From NCBI RefSeq assembly GCF_004339745.1, contig NZ_SMGP01000006.1:310001-374000 (forward strand): DNA of 64,000 nt, given 5' to 3'. Position numbers and translations under genes: made by a program. Every line of letters begins with the position of its first letter. The first letter of the stretch is position 1. Below the pieces are notes generated by a model, which saw nothing but the letters and a program-made list of their open reading frames with translations, was not told where the DNA came from and did not search any database. This stretch comes from Paraburkholderia sp. BL9I2N2. GTDB taxonomy: Bacteria > Pseudomonadota > Gammaproteobacteria > Burkholderiales > Burkholderiaceae. Shown one piece after another: positions 36,790-47,850 of the stretch.

Positions 36790-38789
36790 TCACCAACCGG
36801 ACGAGCGCTCCGGACGAAATGTCGCCGAACGTGAAGGTGATCTCCTCGAAGCCGTGACGGTTGTCAATACCGATCTGGACGCGCTCGACATCAGCGGGGT
36901 ACTGACATACTGGGTCTGCCGGAGCGACATCGGGTGGTGAACTTCGAAGGTGCCGCCCCGCGTCGTGTTCTTGACGGTCAGTCCGTGGCTCCTGGTCAGC
37001 GCATCGTGGATGTCGCCAAGCCGCAGCACGTCGCCGACCGCGATGCCGTCATAGTCGGCGGGATCGTCGAAGGTCAGCGCGAGCACGCCAAAAATAACGA
37101 GATTCTGCGCGTGGATGCGTGCGAAACTTTTCGCCAGTACAACACGCAGTCCAAGAAAACGTGGCGCCAGCGCCGCGTGTTCGCGGCTTGAACCCTGCCC
37201 GTAATTGGATCCGCCAACAACAAGGTGATCACCAGTTTCCTTCGCACGCCGCGCATAGGCCGGGTCGATCCGCTCGAACGCAAAACTCGCAATTTCCGGG
37301 ATGTTGCTGCGAAGCGGCAGCACCCGCGCGCCGGCCGGCATGATTTCATCTGTGGAGACGTTATCTCCCGCTTTCAGCATCACCGGCATTTCGATCATGT
37401 CGGGCAGCGATTCGAACGCCGGCAGTGAGGCGATATTCGGGCCTTTGAGCAGCGTCACCCGCAACGCTTTTTTAGCGGACAGCGGAGGGTCGAACATCTC
37501 GCGATGGACGATTGGATCATCCGGATCGGCAACGCGCGGATACGGCATGCCGAGCGTGCGCGGATCCGTGATCTTACCCGTGAGGGCCGACGCAGTGGCG
37601 GTTTCGGGGCTGACGAGACACACCCTGTCTTCGGGCGTGCCCGAGCGGCCGGGGAAATTGCGCGGCACGGTGCGCAGCGACAGCCCGTTGGTTGCGGGTG
37701 CCTGACCCATGCCGATGCAGCCGTTGCAGCCGGCCTGATGCAGGCGCGCGCCGGCATGAAGCAGGTTCACGATATGGCCGTCGCTCACGAGCATTTCGAG
37801 CTGTGCCCGTGAGGTGGGATTCACGTCGAACGACACACGGTCATGCACGGCGCGTCCGCGTACCATGGTTGCCGCTATCGCGAAGTCGCGGTAACCGGGA
37901 TTGGCGGATGAACCGATGTAAGCCTGATGGATCGGCTCGCCCGCGACCTCGCGCACGGGAACCACGTTGTCCGGGCTCGACGGCATGGCGATCAGCGGCT
38001 CGAGGCGCCCGAGATCGATTTCGTCACGAACATCATAGGTCGCACCAGGGTCAGCTATCAGTTCGGTTCAGTCGGCTTCCCGTCCCCACGCACGCAGGAA
38101 GCGCCGGAACTCCTGATCGGAGGGGAAAACGGTGGTGGTCGCACCGAGTTCGGCACCCATGTTTGCAATGACATGCCGGTCCATGGCGCTGAGTCCATCA
38201 AGCCCTGGACCGTAGTATTCGATGATCCTGCCGACGCCGCCATCGACCCCATGACGGCGGAGCATCTCGAGGATCACATCCTTCGCACTTACCCAGTCGG
38301 GCAACCGGCCCGTCAGTTTCACGCCCCAGATCTCGGGCATGCGCGTGAAGAACGGCTCACCTGCGATCGCCAGCGCGACCTCGAGTCCGCCCGCACCGAT
38401 GGCCAGCATGCCGATTGCGCCAGCGGCGGGCGTGTGACTATCAGAGCCGAGCAGCGTCCTGCCCGGTTTGCCGAAGTTCTCCTGATGACACGGATGGCTG
38501 ACCCCGTTGCCGGGCCGTGAGTACCACAGGCCGAAGCGTTGCGCGGCGCTCTTCAGAAAGAGGTGATCGTCGGCATTGCGGTAGTCCTCCTGGATCAGGT
38601 TATGGTCCACATACTGCACGCTGACTTGGGTCCTCGCCCGGTCCAGTCCCATGGCTTCGAGCTCCAGCATCACAAGCGTGCCGGTCGCGTCCTGCGTCAG
38701 CGTCTGGTCAATCGAGATGCCGATCTCCCCCCAGGCGTCATGTCGCCCTCGATCAGGCGAGACCGGATCAGCTTGCGTGCAACGTTCAT
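36790..38789 (-). pseudogene. acnA: Aconitate hydratase (Aquifex-type AcnA), broken
   Basis: The minus-strand reading begins MNVARKLIRSRLIEGDMTPG at 38789, shifts frame at about 38735, continues EIGISIDQTLTQDATGTLVM to FRRFLRAWGREAD, meets a TGA at 38068-38070, then resumes in frame through LHQAGCNGCIGMGQAPATNG (Fe-S cysteines) and GGSNYGQGSSREHAALAPRF (swivel-domain motif). The end past HHPMSLRQTQYV is not aconitase-like. The family isomerises citrate to isocitrate. With one frameshift, one nonsense codon and an altered end it is non-functional. A permease remnant lies upstream. Confidence 0.85.
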
Positions 38790-38829
38790 GTGCATGGCCC
38801 CATCCTCCGAAGCCGGTTCACGGCAGGAC

Positions 38830-39240
38830 CGTACCGGCGATGGTTGACTCCGGTTCGCCAGAGAGCGGAGATGTCTGCGATCATGTGCGTGGCAGCAGCC
38901 GTGACCGCTGGATCTATCCTGGCGCGTGTCGCGCTGTGCCGGATCCCGTAACTGAAATGGATAACGGTGACGATAGCCATCCAGATGACGAGACCTAGCC
39001 AGGTGTCGGCCGGCAATCCGGGCATCAGGCCGATCGCCGCCAGTGCCCTGTTCGCCTTCACAATCGCTTGCATTGGCGTGCTGGTCCTGCGGCGACCGGA
39101 TCGTAGGCGAGCGGGCCGCGTGCGAACCGGTCGGGAATGGTTACGCCGAAACTGCGCAGCAGACTGACGACATAGCCCGACCAGCCAATCGCGACGGTAG
39201 TGGCGCCAATACAGTATTCGAGGATCAGATCGCAGCCGAT
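38830..39240 (-). pseudogene. APC-type amino-acid permease remnant
   Basis: The minus strand reads YCIGATTVAIGWSGYVVSLL, then RSFGVTIPDRFARGPLAYDP, then LPADTWLGLVIWMAIVTVIH FSYG: membrane helices of basic amino-acid permeases. Between them, 39030-39095 reads as a permease helix on the opposite strand (ALFAFTIACIGVLVLRRP), suggesting a local inversion. Only the C-terminal third is left. Confidence 0.55.
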
Positions 39241-39243
39241 AAT

Positions 39244-39510
39244 TCACGCGACGAGTTCGCCCACTGTCGTCGCCGAGCACCGCACCGTTTCGTACGTAAG
39301 CTCGATTCCCCGTGCCGCCAGCAGCTCCTCAACCATGCGCAGACTGAGCGGGAACCGATAATACAGCCACACCGCGTAGCTGATGATGTCCGGCGGAAAT
39401 CGATAGCCCTTGAACGAAACCGGCGCCTCGGCCGACGGCAAAACGGAGACGGAAGCTTGCCCCATTTATATTCGTCGACCCCGGCGCCAACTCGACAATA
39501 CCGTTGCGAC
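39244..39510 (-). pseudogene. IS6-family transposase N-terminal remnant
   Basis: Conceptual FKGYRFPPDIISYAVWLYYR then FPLSLRMVEELLAARGIELT, the opening of IS6/IS26 transposases, cut off after about 70 codons where permease sequence starts. The upstream GTCGCAACGGTATTGTCGAG looks like the IS end. Confidence 0.75.
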
Positions 39511-39531
39511 AAGCTGCGTCGGCGGGAATTA

Positions 39532-40452
39532 TCAGGTGAGCCGATACAGTCGTTCCGGCTTCGTTTCAGCCGGAATCTCACGACCGCAGAGCTCGAGCAA
39601 CGAACGTTCTATGTTGCGGGTCATGGCGTTAAGTGCAAGAGCATTAGGTGCAATGGTAAACGGCTCCGACACCTCGCTGGCTATTGCTTCGAGGGCGATC
39701 AGCGTGTACGAGACGAACACACTGACTAGCGGCGTAACGAATCCCGTCGAATCAACAAGCCCAAACGGAAGCAGAACGCAGTACGCGTAGACCGTGCGGT
39801 GAAGCAATACACCGTAGGCAAATGGGATAGGCGTGGATGCAATTCGCTCACACCCGCCGACCACCTTTTCCATTTCGTTGATCTGGGCGTCGAACATCCA
39901 CAACTGCGTGTCCGAGACGAGCGCGCGGCGGTGCAGGTGAGCCAGAGTATTCCGGATCTCGTTGAGAATGGCAATCGGCTGATAGCATTTGCGGCACAAG
40001 TCTTCCGTTTGCGCACCTCCGAGGAAGCGCAGAAGATCCTTAGTCGGGCCGGTCTTACGGAGTTGATGCTTGGTCGCATAGATAAACGCGATCAGGGTAT
40101 GGACCAACTGGATGTCGTCGAGGCCGGCTGTACCCGCCGGGATGTACGACAGCATTTGGGATGTGAGTGTGCGAGAGGATATCAGCAGGCTGCCCCAGAG
40201 TCGACGGGCTTCCAAGAATCGTTCGTAACTAGCGGTATTTCGAAAGGCGAGAAAGATCGTCAGTGCGACGCCACAAAGGGTGAACGGTGTCGTATTGAGC
40301 GGAATCTTTTCGCCCAGAATGCGCCCATGAGTCAAGACCGCCAGACCGCTGACAACACTCATGAAAACGAGCTGCGGAATGATTGATTGCAGCACCGATC
40401 CATTCCACGCGAACAGCATGCGAATCCAGTTTTGTGCTGGCCTGACGATCAT
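39532..40452 (-). CDS. Bestrophin-family (UPF0187) membrane protein
   Basis: 306 aa from the ATG at 40452 (GAGAGAA upstream); the open frame continues 180 bp upstream but that part has no family features. Bestrophin/RFP-TM pattern: MIVRPAQNWIRMLFAWNGSV, two N-terminal helices, FRNTASYERFLEARRLWGSL, and PIPFAYGVLLHRTVYAYCVLLPFGL..EAIASEVSEPF with the conserved pore-region and acidic residues. Family members form anion or cation channels in the inner membrane. Intact, in a neighbourhood of broken genes. Confidence 0.92.
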   Translation of the reverse strand: MIVRPAQNWIRMLFAWNGSVLQSIIPQLVFMSVVSGLAVLTHGRILGEKIPLNTTPFTLCGVALTIFLAFRNTASYERFLEARRLWGSLLISSRTLTSQMLSYIPAGTAGLDDIQLVHTLIAFIYATKHQLRKTGPTKDLLRFLGGAQTEDLCRKCYQPIAILNEIRNTLAHLHRRALVSDTQLWMFDAQINEMEKVVGGCERIASTPIPFAYGVLLHRTVYAYCVLLPFGLVDSTGFVTPLVSVFVSYTLIALEAIASEVSEPFTIAPNALALNAMTRNIERSLLELCGREIPAETKPERLYRLT

Positions 40453-40544
40453 AACTTTCTCTCGTGCTCGACGGGATTGCTTATTGCTTGACCGGGACAA
40501 CCTTGCCCGGGAAAAGGTGGTACTGCTATTGCTCGATGATATGG

Positions 40545-40930
40545 ACGAACGCATCCACCACGCCGTTGGCGATTTGCCGCTGCGGCCAGCCAATGCGCGA
40601 TCGCTGTTGCGTCGGCGGGATTCTCGAGCCAAGTCGCCACAAGCCCGGCGTCGATGTGCAACTGCAGAGCAGCAGTCGGAAATGCCGTGATGAAAATGGT
40701 CGGCGGTGGACGCCCGAGTTGAAGAAGGTGATCGTCCATTTCGACGCCGGACCTACCTGAGATTCGCACATCGGAAATCCGACATGCTGTTTCATCGATT
40801 TGCGCGGACTGCAGGAACGCCTCCGCCGATTCAAAAACCAACGTAGGCCAACCCACCGAGCGCACCCGGCCTGACGTAGCGATGCGGACGGCTTCATCGT
40901 CGTCGACAATAAAAACGATCTGGATGGTGC
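40545..40930 (-). pseudogene. FixJ-type receiver domain remnant
   Basis: Conceptual IQIVFIVDDDEAVRIATSGR then VRSVGWPTLVFESAEAFLQS, with SDVRISGRSGVEM (phosphoacceptor Asp) and PPPTIFITAFP, as in FixJ/TodT-type regulators. The conserved Lys position reads LENPAD, no start codon is in place, and the DNA-binding domain is missing. Confidence 0.6.
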
Positions 40931-41376
40931 AAGTGACGGACCTCGGTGTTAGGTCAGTAGTAGCACGAACGGGCTGGCTTCCACCGCGCTGGCACGATAT
41001 TCCAAGCCTAGATTAGATGTCTTAGGAGGAGAATGATACGAACGTATAGGTGCGTTGGCTCGGATCACCGATTTTTGCGGTCGCTCAGAGTGGGGACTGT
41101 GCGGAGTGTCAAAAATCGTGCGCGCTCAGTGGCATGCGTATCAACCTAGGCGACGCCATATATAAGCCGGGAAAAGCCTCCCGGAGCCGACTTTCAGGAG
41201 TAGGCTCCAGTGTGTCACGAACGCAGGTGCGAGCCTGCGATGCTGTACTAGAGATGGGAGTCGGCCTCCCGAAATCGGCTTGCAGGAGCAGATATCAAAC
41301 CGCCCAGTGCGGCTGCATCCAAAAGATGTGGTCGTGAGCGACCGAGGAAAAGGCGTTCTGATACTGATACTCGGCG
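40931..41376. other. No supported gene
   Basis: About 445 bp between the receiver remnant and the cydB remnant. Short frames only; nothing recognised. Confidence 0.45.
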
Positions 41377-42155
41377 GTGCTGTCGGCACTTTATCTGCCG
41401 CTCATCTTCATGCTGGCGTGCCTGATTCTGCGGGGCGTCTCACTCGAGCTCCGCGCTAAATCAAGGCGCACGAAGAATCTGTGGAATCTTGCGTTCATCG
41501 GCGGGTCGGCGGGCGCGACGTACTTTCAAGGCATCTCGCTCGGCGCGTACCTGCAAGGCATTCCGGTGCAAAACGGCGTGTTCGTGGGCGACGCCTTCGG
41601 CTGGCTCACGCCTTTTTCGACGCTGACCGGGCTCGGGCTCCTCGACACCTACGCGCTGCTCGGCTGCTGCTGGCTCATTGCGAAGACCGAAGGCGATTTG
41701 CAACGCCGCCTGCATCGCATGGTCTGGCCGCTCATGCTCGTACTGCTCGCGTTCATCGTACTGGTCAGCATCTGGACGCCGTTGCAGCAACACAACGTCG
41801 CTGCACGCTGGTTCGATTCCGGGTGGTTCTGCCGGATGCTGCCGGCGCCGTTCCTCGTTGCGATTTGCGCTGTGCTGATGCGTCGCGCCGCGCCGCGTGA
41901 GTGCGACGTGATACGCAGCCGTTCGTGCTCGCGCTTGTGCTCGTAGCACTCGGTTACGCGGGCTTGCTTGCGACCGTCTGGCCGTACGCGAGTCCCTCAA
42001 GCGTCACGCTTTGGCAAGCCCCGGCGCCGCATTCAACACTGGTACTCACGCTGGCGGGCGCCTCCGTGATTCTGCCAATCGTCCTCGTGTACACATCGTA
42101 CGGTTATTGGGTGTTCCGAGGCAAGGTGCGTCATGACGAACTTCACTATCACTAG
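41377..42155 (+). pseudogene. cydB: Cytochrome bd ubiquinol oxidase subunit II, truncated and frameshifted
   Basis: Starts inside the protein at LSALYLPLIFMLACLILRGV SLELR, the CydB/CioB quinol-oxidase region, and runs through GISLGAYLQGIPV and FGWLTPFSTLTGLGLLDTYA. At about 41900 the frame changes to LVLVALGYAGLLATVWPYAS and VLPIVLVYTSYGYWVFRGKV, the family C-terminus. About 100 N-terminal residues and subunit I are absent, so no oxidase can be made. Whether the source was a cyanide-insensitive (Cio) type cannot be told. Confidence 0.85.
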
Positions 42156-42291
42156 GCGGCGCGGGCGCGCTGCGCTGCCAGGCTGGGCGTGGTTCGTCAT
42201 GCTCTGGTGTGTGGGCTGCGGGGGCGCGGTCGTGGTCGCCGATGTCTTCACGGTGTTTATGAACGTGACGCTGTTCGCCGTCATGAGGTGA
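42133..42291 (+). CDS. DUF2474-like small membrane protein of bd-oxidase operons
   Basis: 52 aa, ATG at 42133, overlapping the cydB 3' end by 23 bp. A basic N-terminus (RRRGRAALPGW) precedes one hydrophobic helix, AWFVMLWCVGCGGAVVVADV. Small one-helix proteins (DUF2474) occupy exactly this place after cioB/cydB genes. Probably intact, but without an oxidase to join. Confidence 0.6.
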   Translation: MTNFTITRRRGRAALPGWAWFVMLWCVGCGGAVVVADVFTVFMNVTLFAVMR

Positions 42292-43213
42292 CGGACCCGC
42301 AGCGGCCCGTTCCGTCGGGGGCCTCGCCATGAGCTGCGCTTTACCTTCCGGGACGTTGTCGTGCTCCGTACAGCGTTTCAGCGGCAGTCCGCGAGCAAAA
42401 TCTTGCTGCGCCTTCTCGCCTGAAAGATGAGCTGCCGGACGAGCTTCCTCTTTCGGGCATTCGTGTCACCGCTGTGGGTAACCCGCTTGCAGTCAAAAGC
42501 AGCCCCGCCGCAATGGAGTACCAATACCGGGCAGCGTCTCCTTGACTTCGAAGTCGCTGAAATCGAGGGCGATGCCGTGTTTCTGGAGTAGACTCGAACA
42601 TCGGCCGCGATCAGCACCGTGCACCGCCGAGCTGTCCGAGCGCGAAACGCACGATTCGCTCGGCGTGCGCACCGGTTAATTCGATGGGAACACTGGCGAG
42701 CGACAGAATTACTCGATCACGTGAAGACGAGGAAGCGTCCACCATCGACGACGGCGCCGGAGTGGCTCGCGCGGTGTCCGGATGGGAAACGATAGATGCA
42801 GCATCTGACGCGACTGCAAGTAGATGCTCCTGTGTCGGTGCCTCGCCCGAGAGCTTCTTGCGCCACAGGTCGGGGGCGCTGGCAGCGAGCACCGCTCACG
42901 ACAGAAGGTCTCGCGCCGAGTCCGCTTGCTGTCCATGCCCTGACCATCTCGCACGCAGAATGCGTCGCATCGCCCAGGGCGTCGCGCGCCTGTCGGTACA
43001 ACTGTCTCTCCCGTGGCATCGTCCATCACTTTGCACCGTCGTTACGATGGCCACACCTTCGCACCGTGCTTACGCGCATTCAAGCCGGGATGCGCGCACG
43101 GTTATTTCAGAGCGATCAGGCTCAACAGTTTCGCCGACTCGATCCGGTCGGAGCTGTTAGCCGCGGTCAATACTCCTTGGCCCCCTCGAGCCATACACAC
43201 GTATAAGAGCCCC
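42292..43213. other. About 0.9 kb without an identifiable gene
   Basis: Both strands hold open frames of 80-160 codons but none has family character. Minus-strand pieces such as LQKHGIALDFSDFEVKETLP and LYRQARDALGDA look protein-like and may be decayed genes. Confidence 0.4.
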
Positions 43214-43625
43214 ACGCTCGTGGATGACTGCGGCGACCGTTCGTAGAATGGGCTTCTTTGGGTCGTCCGTCTATCCTTATTCCGTGGACGGTGCGTTTTC
43301 ATTTGAGCGGTGGCCATGTTAGACATTCTGCAAAACTTGATATTTATCGGCAACAACGCGTACGACGAGTACACCTTCGTCCTGTGGCTGAACAGTAACA
43401 GTGACCCGCACTTGCATCCCATAATCGTCGATCAAGCCAATCCGGATAAGGACGGCACGATCACCTTTGTGCGTCGAAGCATCGAGACGGACACGTCCTC
43501 TTGCAATTCTGCTCTTCCGCCACGTCGACGGCGCTTGGCGCGTGTTGCTACCTGACGTCGAACGCCCGGCGACGAGCGTGTCCTTCATGCAGCACGGTTG
43601 GGCCACCTTCAGGCGCGATCACTGA
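43214..43625 (+). repeat. Dispersed small-gene repeat, copy B (pseudogene)
   Basis: Shares with copies A and C the block CGACCGTTCGTAGAATGG (near 43228) to the ATGTTAGAC start. The second ORF starts at 43316: MLDILQNLIFIGNNAYDEYT then FVLWLNSNSDPHLHPIIVDQ. Near 43520 the frame shifts to LFRHVDGAWRVLLPDVERPA and ends at 43625, giving an inferred intact protein of about 100 aa. This copy best shows what the full-length product looked like. Confidence 0.6.
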
Positions 43626-43848
43626 TGTGGACTGTACTCGTAAGGGAAGAAGCGAATTGTGTGCTCGCCGGGCGTACGGTGGCCAAGACGATCATGTCTC
43701 CATCGTGAAGAGACGGGTCAGCGCGCAATGATTCGAATCGCCGGATGCTTTTCGTTTCGCGGCCTCGGTTGAAACAAGGCCTGGATCGATAAAGGCCGCA
43801 GAGTTGTCCTTTTATTATCATTTCCTTACCTATATCGAGGTCTGTCTT

Positions 43849-46800
43849 ATGGTCAACATGACTCGGCGACAGTTTCTCAAGGTGTCGGCGACGACGCTGG
43901 CGGGGTCGAGCCTAGCTCTTATGGGCTTCTCACCAACCGCGGCGCTCGCTGAAGTTCGCCAATACAAGCTGGCGCGCACCACAGAGACTCGCAATACGTG
44001 TACCTACTGTGCGGTAGGCTGCGGCATTCTGATGTACAGCCTGGGCGACGGCGCGAAAAACGCCAAAGCCAGCATCATCCACATTGAAGGCGACCCGGAC
44101 CACCCCGTCAATCGCGGGACGCTGTGCCCCAAGGGTGCAAGCCTGCTGGACATCGTCCATAGCGAGAGCCGGATCCTATATCCGGAGTATCGGGCACCCG
44201 GCTCCGACAAATGGCAGCGCATTTCCTGGGAAGACGCGCTCGACCGCATCGCGCAGCTCATGAAGCAGGATCGCGATGCCAACTTCATCGAAAAGACCGC
44301 CGACGGCAAGACCGTCAACCGCTGGGTGACCACCGGTATGCTCGCCGCTTCGGCTGCCAGCAACGAGGTAGGATATTTAACCCACAAGACTATGCGTAGT
44401 CTTGGGACGCTTGCATTCGACAACCAGGCACGTGTCTGACACGGCCCGACGGTGGCAGGTCTTGCCCCGACGTTTGGCCGAGGTGCGATGACGAATCATT
44501 GGGTCGATATCAAGAATGCGGACGTCATTCTGGTGATGGGCGGCAACGCAGCCGAGGCGCACCCGTGCGGTTTCAAATGGGTCGTCGAAGCCAAGGCGCA
44601 TCGCAAAGCACGCCTGATCGTGGTCGACCCGCGCTTTACGCGCACGGCGTCGGTCGCCGACTATTACGCGCCGATCCGTACCGGTACGGACATCGCCTTT
44701 CTGGGGGGCATGATCAGTTACCTGCTCACGCATAACAAGGTGCAGCACGAATATGTACGCAACTACACCGATTTCAGCTTCATCGTGCACGAGGATTTCG
44801 CGTTCAAGAATGGTCTGTATTCGGGCTACGACGCCGGGAAGCGGCACTACGACAAGACCAGCTGGAACTATGAACTCGGCGATGACGGCTATGTGAAGAC
44901 CGATCCGACGCTCGCTCATCCGCGCTGCGTGTATCAGCTGATGAAGTCGCATTACTCGCGCTACACGCCTGAGATGGTCGAGAAGATCTGCGGCACGCCG
45001 AAGGACAAGTTCCTGCGTGTGTGCGAGATGATGGCCAGCACCGCTGCGCCGGACAAGGCCGGCACCGTGATGTACGCACTCGGTTGGACCCACCACTCGG
45101 TCGGCTCGCAAATTATCCGTGCCGGCGCGATGGTGCAGCTCCTGCTGGGCAATATCGGCATCGCCGGCGGCGGCATGAATGCACTGCGCGGCCACTCCAA
45201 TATCCAGGGCTTCACTGACCTGGGGCTGCTGAGCGAAATGCTGCCGGGATACATGACGCTGCCGTCGGAAGCGGAACAGGACTACGAGCATTACATCGGG
45301 CAGCGCGCGCTCAAGCCGTTGCGGCCCAACCAGCTCAGCTACTACCAGAACTATCGCGCCTTCTTCGTCAGCTTCATGAAGTCGTGGTGGGGCGACGCTG
45401 CGACGAAGGAAAATAACTGGGGGTACGACTACCTGCCGAAGCTGGACAAATCCTACGATCTGCTTCAGGCGATCGAGCTGATGACCAAGGGGAAGATGAC
45501 TGGCTATATCTGTCAGGGATTCAACGTCATCGCCTCAGCGCCGGACAAGGCGAAGGTCGTTGACGGCCTGGCCAAGCTGAAGTGGCTCATCGTCATGGAC
45601 CCGCTAGCGACGGAAACGTCCGAGTTCTGGAAGCACTACGGTGAGTACAACGACACCGATCCGTCCAGGATTCAGACTGAGGTGTTCCGCTTGCCGACCA
45701 CTTGTTTTGCTGAGGAAAACGGCGCGGTCGTCAGTTCGTCGCGTGTTCTGCAGTGGCACTGGAAGGGCGCGGAACCTCCGGGAGAGGCTCGCAGCGACCT
45801 CGAGATCATGGGTGGCATCTTCACGCGCATGCGTGACATGTATCGCAGGGAAGGCGGCAAGTTTCCGGACCCTATCGTCAACCTGAACTGGCCGTATGCG
45901 GACCCCGAGAGCCCGCGCCCCGAAGAGCTGGCGCGCGAGTATAACGGCAGTGCGCTGACGGCTGTGACGGATCCGAAGAACCCGACCAGGGTGCTCGCGA
46001 AAGCCGGTGAGCAGTTGTCTGGCTTCGATCAACTGCGCGACGACGGTAGCACTGCGAGCGGTTGCTGGATCTTCTGCGGTGCCTGGACTCAGGCCGGTAA
46101 TCAGATGGCCCGCCGTGACAACAGCGATCCGACCGGCATCGGCAATACGCTGAACTGGGCGTGGGCATGGCCGGCGAACCGCCGAATTATCTACAACCGC
46201 GCATCGTGCGATGCCAACGGCAAACCGTTCGATCCGAGTCGCCAGCTGATCAGCTGGAATGGTGCCAGCTGGAACGGCGCTGATATCCCTGACTACAAGG
46301 TCGACGAGGCACCTTCGCTCGGCATGGGGCCGTTCACCATGAACCCGGAGGGCGTAGCGCGTTTCTTCGCCCGCGACAGAATGAATGAAGGGCCATTTCC
46401 GGAGCACTACGAGCCGTTCGAGACGCCGCTGGGCTACAACCCGTTGTATCCGAACCATCCGAACGTAACCAACAACCCGGTGGCACGCGTATTCCCCGGG
46501 GATCGGGCGAACTTCGGCACGGCGGACCAGTTCCCGCACGCGGCAACCACGTACCGCCTCACGGAGCATTTCCACTTCTGGACCAAGCACGCGCGCCTGA
46601 ACGCGATCGTGCAGCCGGAACAGTTCGTCGAAATCGGCGAGGACCTGGCGCGCGAAGTAGGTGTGGTGGCGGGCGACAAGGTCAAGGTCTCGTCCCAGCG
46701 GGGCTTTATCGTCGCGGTCGCGGTGGTGACCAAGCGTATCAAGCCGCTGATCGTGGATGGCAAGAAAGTGCAGACGGTCGGTGTGCCGCTGCATTGGGGG

Positions 46801-46917
46801 TTCAAAGGCGTTACACGGCCGGGCTATCTCACCAATACGCTTACGCCATCGGTAGGCGACGGCAATACGCAGACCCCGGAATTCAAGTCGTTCCTGGTCA
46901 AGGTCGAGAAGGCTTAA
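43849..46917 (+). CDS. fdnG: Formate dehydrogenase N, alpha subunit (selenoprotein)
   Basis: 1022 codons with TGA at 44437-44439 (codon 197) read as selenocysteine: the context NQARV-U-HGPTVAGLAPTFG is that of E. coli FdnG/FdoG. The N-terminus MTRRQFLKVSATTLAGSSLA is a Tat signal. The [4Fe-4S] cysteines are in CTYCAVGC and GTLCPKG, and the bis-MGD molybdenum/tungsten domains follow (MGGNAAEAHPCGFKWVVEAK; HFHFWTKHARLNA). It oxidises formate in the periplasm and passes electrons through FdnHI to quinone. Start at the ATG at 43849; the ATG at 43858 is an alternative. Confidence 0.96.
44437..44480 (+). promoter_or_regulatory. Bacterial SECIS element in fdnG mRNA
   Basis: Directly after the UGA, the sequence ACGGCCCGACGGTGGCAGGT and on forms the SelB-binding hairpin. 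Its apical stem GGCA/TGCC (44454-44457 with 44463-44466) displays the loop GGTCT. Closely like the E. coli fdnG/fdhF elements. Confidence 0.85.
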
Positions 46918-46926
46918 GGAGAAAAC

Positions 46927-47850
46927 GTGGCACTGCAATCTCTCGATATCAAACGCCTGTCGGCCACCACGGTCCCTCCGCCTGGGGACCGTGAGCCTGT
47001 CACGGGCACCGTCGCCAAGCTGATCGACGTGTCGAAGTGCATTGGCTGCAAGGCGTGTCAGACCGCCTGCATGGAATGGAACGATCTGCGCGATGAAGTC
47101 GGCGTGAACGTCGGCGTCTACGACAACCCGGCCGATCTGACCGAGCATTCGTGGACCGTCATGCGTTTCTCCGAATACGAGAACAGCGCAGGCGATCTCG
47201 AGTGGCTGATCCGCAAGGACGGCTGCATGCACTGCGATGATCCGGGCTGCCTGAAGGCTTGTCCGGCGCCTGGCGCGATCGTGCAGTACACGAACGGCAT
47301 CGTGGATTTCCACGAGGAAAACTGCATTGGCTGCGGCTATTGCATAACCGGTTGCCCGTTCAACGTGCCGCGCATTTCGAAGAAGGACCATCGTGCGTAT
47401 AAGTGCACGCTGTGTTCGGATCGCGTCGCGGTCGGCCAGGAACCGGCTTGCGTGAAGACCTGCCCGACGGGCGCGATCATGTTCGGCACCAAGGACGACA
47501 TGCACCAGCAGGCCGCGGACCGAATCGAGGATCTGAAGGAGCGCGGTTTCCGGAACGCCGGTCTGTACGATCCGATAGGTGTCGGCGGCACGCACGTCAT
47601 GTACGTGCTGCATCACGCCGACCAGCCGTCGCTCTATCACGGTCTGCCGACGAATCCGCGGATCAGCCCGATGGTGCGGGTCTGGAAAGGCATCGCCAAG
47701 CCGCTCGGGCTCGCTGTGCTGGCGGCAACGGCGGTAGCGGGCTTCTTCCACTTCACCCGGATCGGCCCGAACGAAGTCGAGGAGTCCGACGAACAGGCCG
47801 CACGTGACGAGACGAACCGTGAAAAGGAGCACGCCGATGAGCAAGCATGA
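46927..47850 (+). CDS. fdnH: Formate dehydrogenase N, iron-sulfur beta subunit
   Basis: 307 aa, GTG start at 46927 after GGAG, 9 bp past the fdnG stop. Four [4Fe-4S] motifs: CIGCKACQTACMEWND, CMHCDDPGCLKACPAPGAI, CIGCGYCITGCPFNVPR and CTLCSDRVAVGQEPACVKTCP. One C-terminal helix (LGLAVLAATAVAGFFHFTRI) anchors it in the membrane. It transfers electrons from FdnG to the cytochrome b subunit. Overlaps fdnI by 14 bp. Confidence 0.95.
   Translation: MALQSLDIKRLSATTVPPPGDREPVTGTVAKLIDVSKCIGCKACQTACMEWNDLRDEVGVNVGVYDNPADLTEHSWTVMRFSEYENSAGDLEWLIRKDGCMHCDDPGCLKACPAPGAIVQYTNGIVDFHEENCIGCGYCITGCPFNVPRISKKDHRAYKCTLCSDRVAVGQEPACVKTCPTGAIMFGTKDDMHQQAADRIEDLKERGFRNAGLYDPIGVGGTHVMYVLHHADQPSLYHGLPTNPRISPMVRVWKGIAKPLGLAVLAATAVAGFFHFTRIGPNEVEESDEQAARDETNREKEHADEQA

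Noticed and set aside
38068..38070. In-frame TGA in the aconitase gene as a possible selenocysteine codon
   Set aside because: No SECIS-like hairpin follows, the site is not catalytic, and the gene also has a frameshift and an altered end.
45604..47844. A 746-codon open frame antisense to fdnG/fdnH
   Set aside because: Composition is Arg/His-rich nonsense typical of the reverse of GC-rich genes, and the sense strand is unquestionably coding.
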